This document shows positions 14,011 through 15,083 of a stretch of DNA of 15,083 nt, piece by piece; positions within the stretch are counted from its first letter, which is position 1; each line of letters opens with the position of its first letter. The stretch comes from an uncultured Eubacteriales bacterium (GTDB lineage Bacteria > Bacillota > Clostridia > Oscillospirales > Acutalibacteraceae). The stretch spans positions 1-15,083 of the forward strand of contig CAKVDR010000009.1 in assembly GCA_934726435.1 (NCBI GenBank), read 5' to 3'. Position numbers and translations under genes: made by a program. The notes under the pieces were generated by a model that was not told the origin of the DNA, did not search any database, and was given only the letters and a program-made list of their open reading frames with translations.

Positions 14011-15083
14011 ATGGTTAAGCTAGATTTGAAATACGTGAAAAGTTTTGTAAACGATTCAGACGTTAAATTTTTTGAAGAGAAGCTAAAAAATGCTCATGAA
14101 AAGCTGCATAATTCAGATGATTTGTCCAATGGAAAAGGTTGGCTTGAATTACCTGAAAAATTCTCTGAAGATGATATTTTGAAAATTGAAAATGCGGCTC
14201 GTGAAATAAAATCGAAGTGCGATGTTTTCATAGTCATTGGGATTGGTGGATCGTATTTAGGCGCCAAAGCTGGAATAGAGTTTTTAAAGCCTAAGTATTT
14301 AGGTTTTGAATCCTCTCCTGAAGTGGTTTTTGCAGGAAACACGATGAGCTCGTTTGAAACAAATAAAATTATCGAAATTTGCAAAAATAAAGACGTTTGC
14401 CTGAATGTTATCTCTAAGTCAGGGTCTACGCTGGAATGCGCATTAACTTTTAGAATTTTAAGAAATATTCTTGAAAAGAAATATGGAAAAGACGAAGCTA
14501 GCAAGAGAATTTATTGCACAACTGACCCCGAAAAAGGTTCATTAAAGGAAATGTCAATAAAAAATGGTTACAAGACTTTTGACATTCCTTCCAGCGTGGG
14601 CGGTAGATATTCGGTTCTCACAGCTGTGGGCCTTTTGCCTTTGGCTGTGGCCGGAGCAAACATTAGAGAAATTTTAAATGGTGCAAAAAATGCTTGTGAG
14701 AAATATAAAAGTTTGGGTTTCGAAAATGAATGTTACAAATACGCTGTTTTGAGAAATGTTTTTTACAATAAAGGAAAAGCCATCGAGCTTATGGCGGGGT
14801 ATGAGCCCTGGATGAAATGCTTTTTTGAATGGTGGAGACAACTTTTTGGTGAGAGTGAAGGAAAGTCCGGAAAAGGAATTTTTCCATCTTCTGTTGTATT
14901 TTCTACCGATCTTCATTCGATGGGTCAATTCATCCAAGAAGGTAGCAAAATTTTGTTTGAAACGGTTATAACCGTTAAAAATGATGTGCAAAATGTAGTT
15001 ATACCGCAGGAAACTGAAAATATGGATAATCTTAATTATCTCTCAGGAAAAAGCATGAAATTTATTAACGATAAGGCTTTTGA
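14011..15083 (+). CDS. pgi: Glucose-6-phosphate isomerase, 3' end cut by the window
   Basis: A glycolytic enzyme that interconverts glucose 6-phosphate and fructose 6-phosphate. The 357 residues visible carry the family's blocks: IGIGGSYLGAKAGIEFL (76-92), the sugar-phosphate loop SKSGSTLE (135-142), VGGRYSVLTAVGLLPLAVAG (196-215), EWWRQLFGESEGKSGKGIFP (273-292) with the catalytic glutamate region, and STDLHSMGQFIQEG (298-311). The last base belongs to an incomplete codon, so the gene runs on past the window; family length suggests some 90 residues are missing. The ATG at 14011 has only a weak ribosome binding site (AAGG at 13998-14001). It starts 34 bases after tsf with no terminator between, so it may be co-transcribed with rpsB-tsf. 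Confidence 0.94.
   Translation, partial: MVKLDLKYVKSFVNDSDVKFFEEKLKNAHEKLHNSDDLSNGKGWLELPEKFSEDDILKIENAAREIKSKCDVFIVIGIGGSYLGAKAGIEFLKPKYLGFESSPEVVFAGNTMSSFETNKIIEICKNKDVCLNVISKSGSTLECALTFRILRNILEKKYGKDEASKRIYCTTDPEKGSLKEMSIKNGYKTFDIPSSVGGRYSVLTAVGLLPLAVAGANIREILNGAKNACEKYKSLGFENECYKYAVLRNVFYNKGKAIELMAGYEPWMKCFFEWWRQLFGESEGKSGKGIFPSSVVFSTDLHSMGQFIQEGSKILFETVITVKNDVQNVVIPQETENMDNLNYLSGKSMKFINDKAF

Noticed and set aside
14094..14991. Two minus-strand open frames (14094-14504 and 14674-14991)
   Set aside because: They are antisense to pgi, which is unmistakable on the plus strand and continues past the window end.

Overview
The window looks like a chromosomal segment from a low-to-moderate GC Clostridia-type Firmicute, probably near the Oscillospirales/Ruminococcaceae. 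This rests on purine-rich AGGAGG-type ribosome binding sites, a pyruvate:ferredoxin oxidoreductase (anaerobic metabolism), an archaeal-type aspartate-semialdehyde dehydrogenase next to dapA and dapB, and a tiny Cys/Gly-rich membrane peptide of a kind I associate with Clostridia. The species cannot be fixed from the sequence alone.

Layout. Positions 1-3328 (+) hold nifJ, cut by the window start and broken by one frameshift near 2563. A 40-residue Cys/Gly-rich peptide gene follows on the minus strand (3373-3495) with its own ribosome binding site and terminator. It is divergent from a phosphomannomutase/phosphoglucomutase gene (3643-5130) with a clear promoter and terminator. Positions 5171-6481 form an AT-rich, accessory-looking island: a possible gene remnant, a near-consensus promoter flanked by direct and inverted repeats, and an unrecognised 302-residue gene (5500-6408), closed by a hairpin shared with tgt. 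On the minus strand lie asd, dapA and dapB (10831-8051; lysine/diaminopimelate synthesis) and tgt (7620-6502; tRNA queuosine). A plus-strand nucleoside 2-deoxyribosyltransferase/DNPH1-like gene (7679-8065) sits between dapB and tgt and overlaps the dapB 3' end. queA (11046-12104, +), the partner of tgt in the queuosine pathway, diverges from asd. A strong extended -10 promoter and a structured leader then drive rpsB-tsf (ribosomal protein S2 and EF-Ts). The window ends inside pgi (glucose-6-phosphate isomerase, from 14011).

How the genes fit together. nifJ, the sugar-phosphate mutase and pgi belong to central carbon metabolism. asd-dapA-dapB supply diaminopimelate for peptidoglycan and lysine. 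tgt and queA modify tRNA, and rpsB-tsf serve translation. Most of the window is ordinary housekeeping. The items most worth a second look are the orphan gene island at 5200-6410, the small Cys/Gly peptide, the nifJ frameshift, the rpsB leader, and the asd-dapA-dapB-(opposite gene)-tgt arrangement, which resembles a non-contiguous operon. I found no CRISPR array, insertion sequence, tRNA or rRNA.
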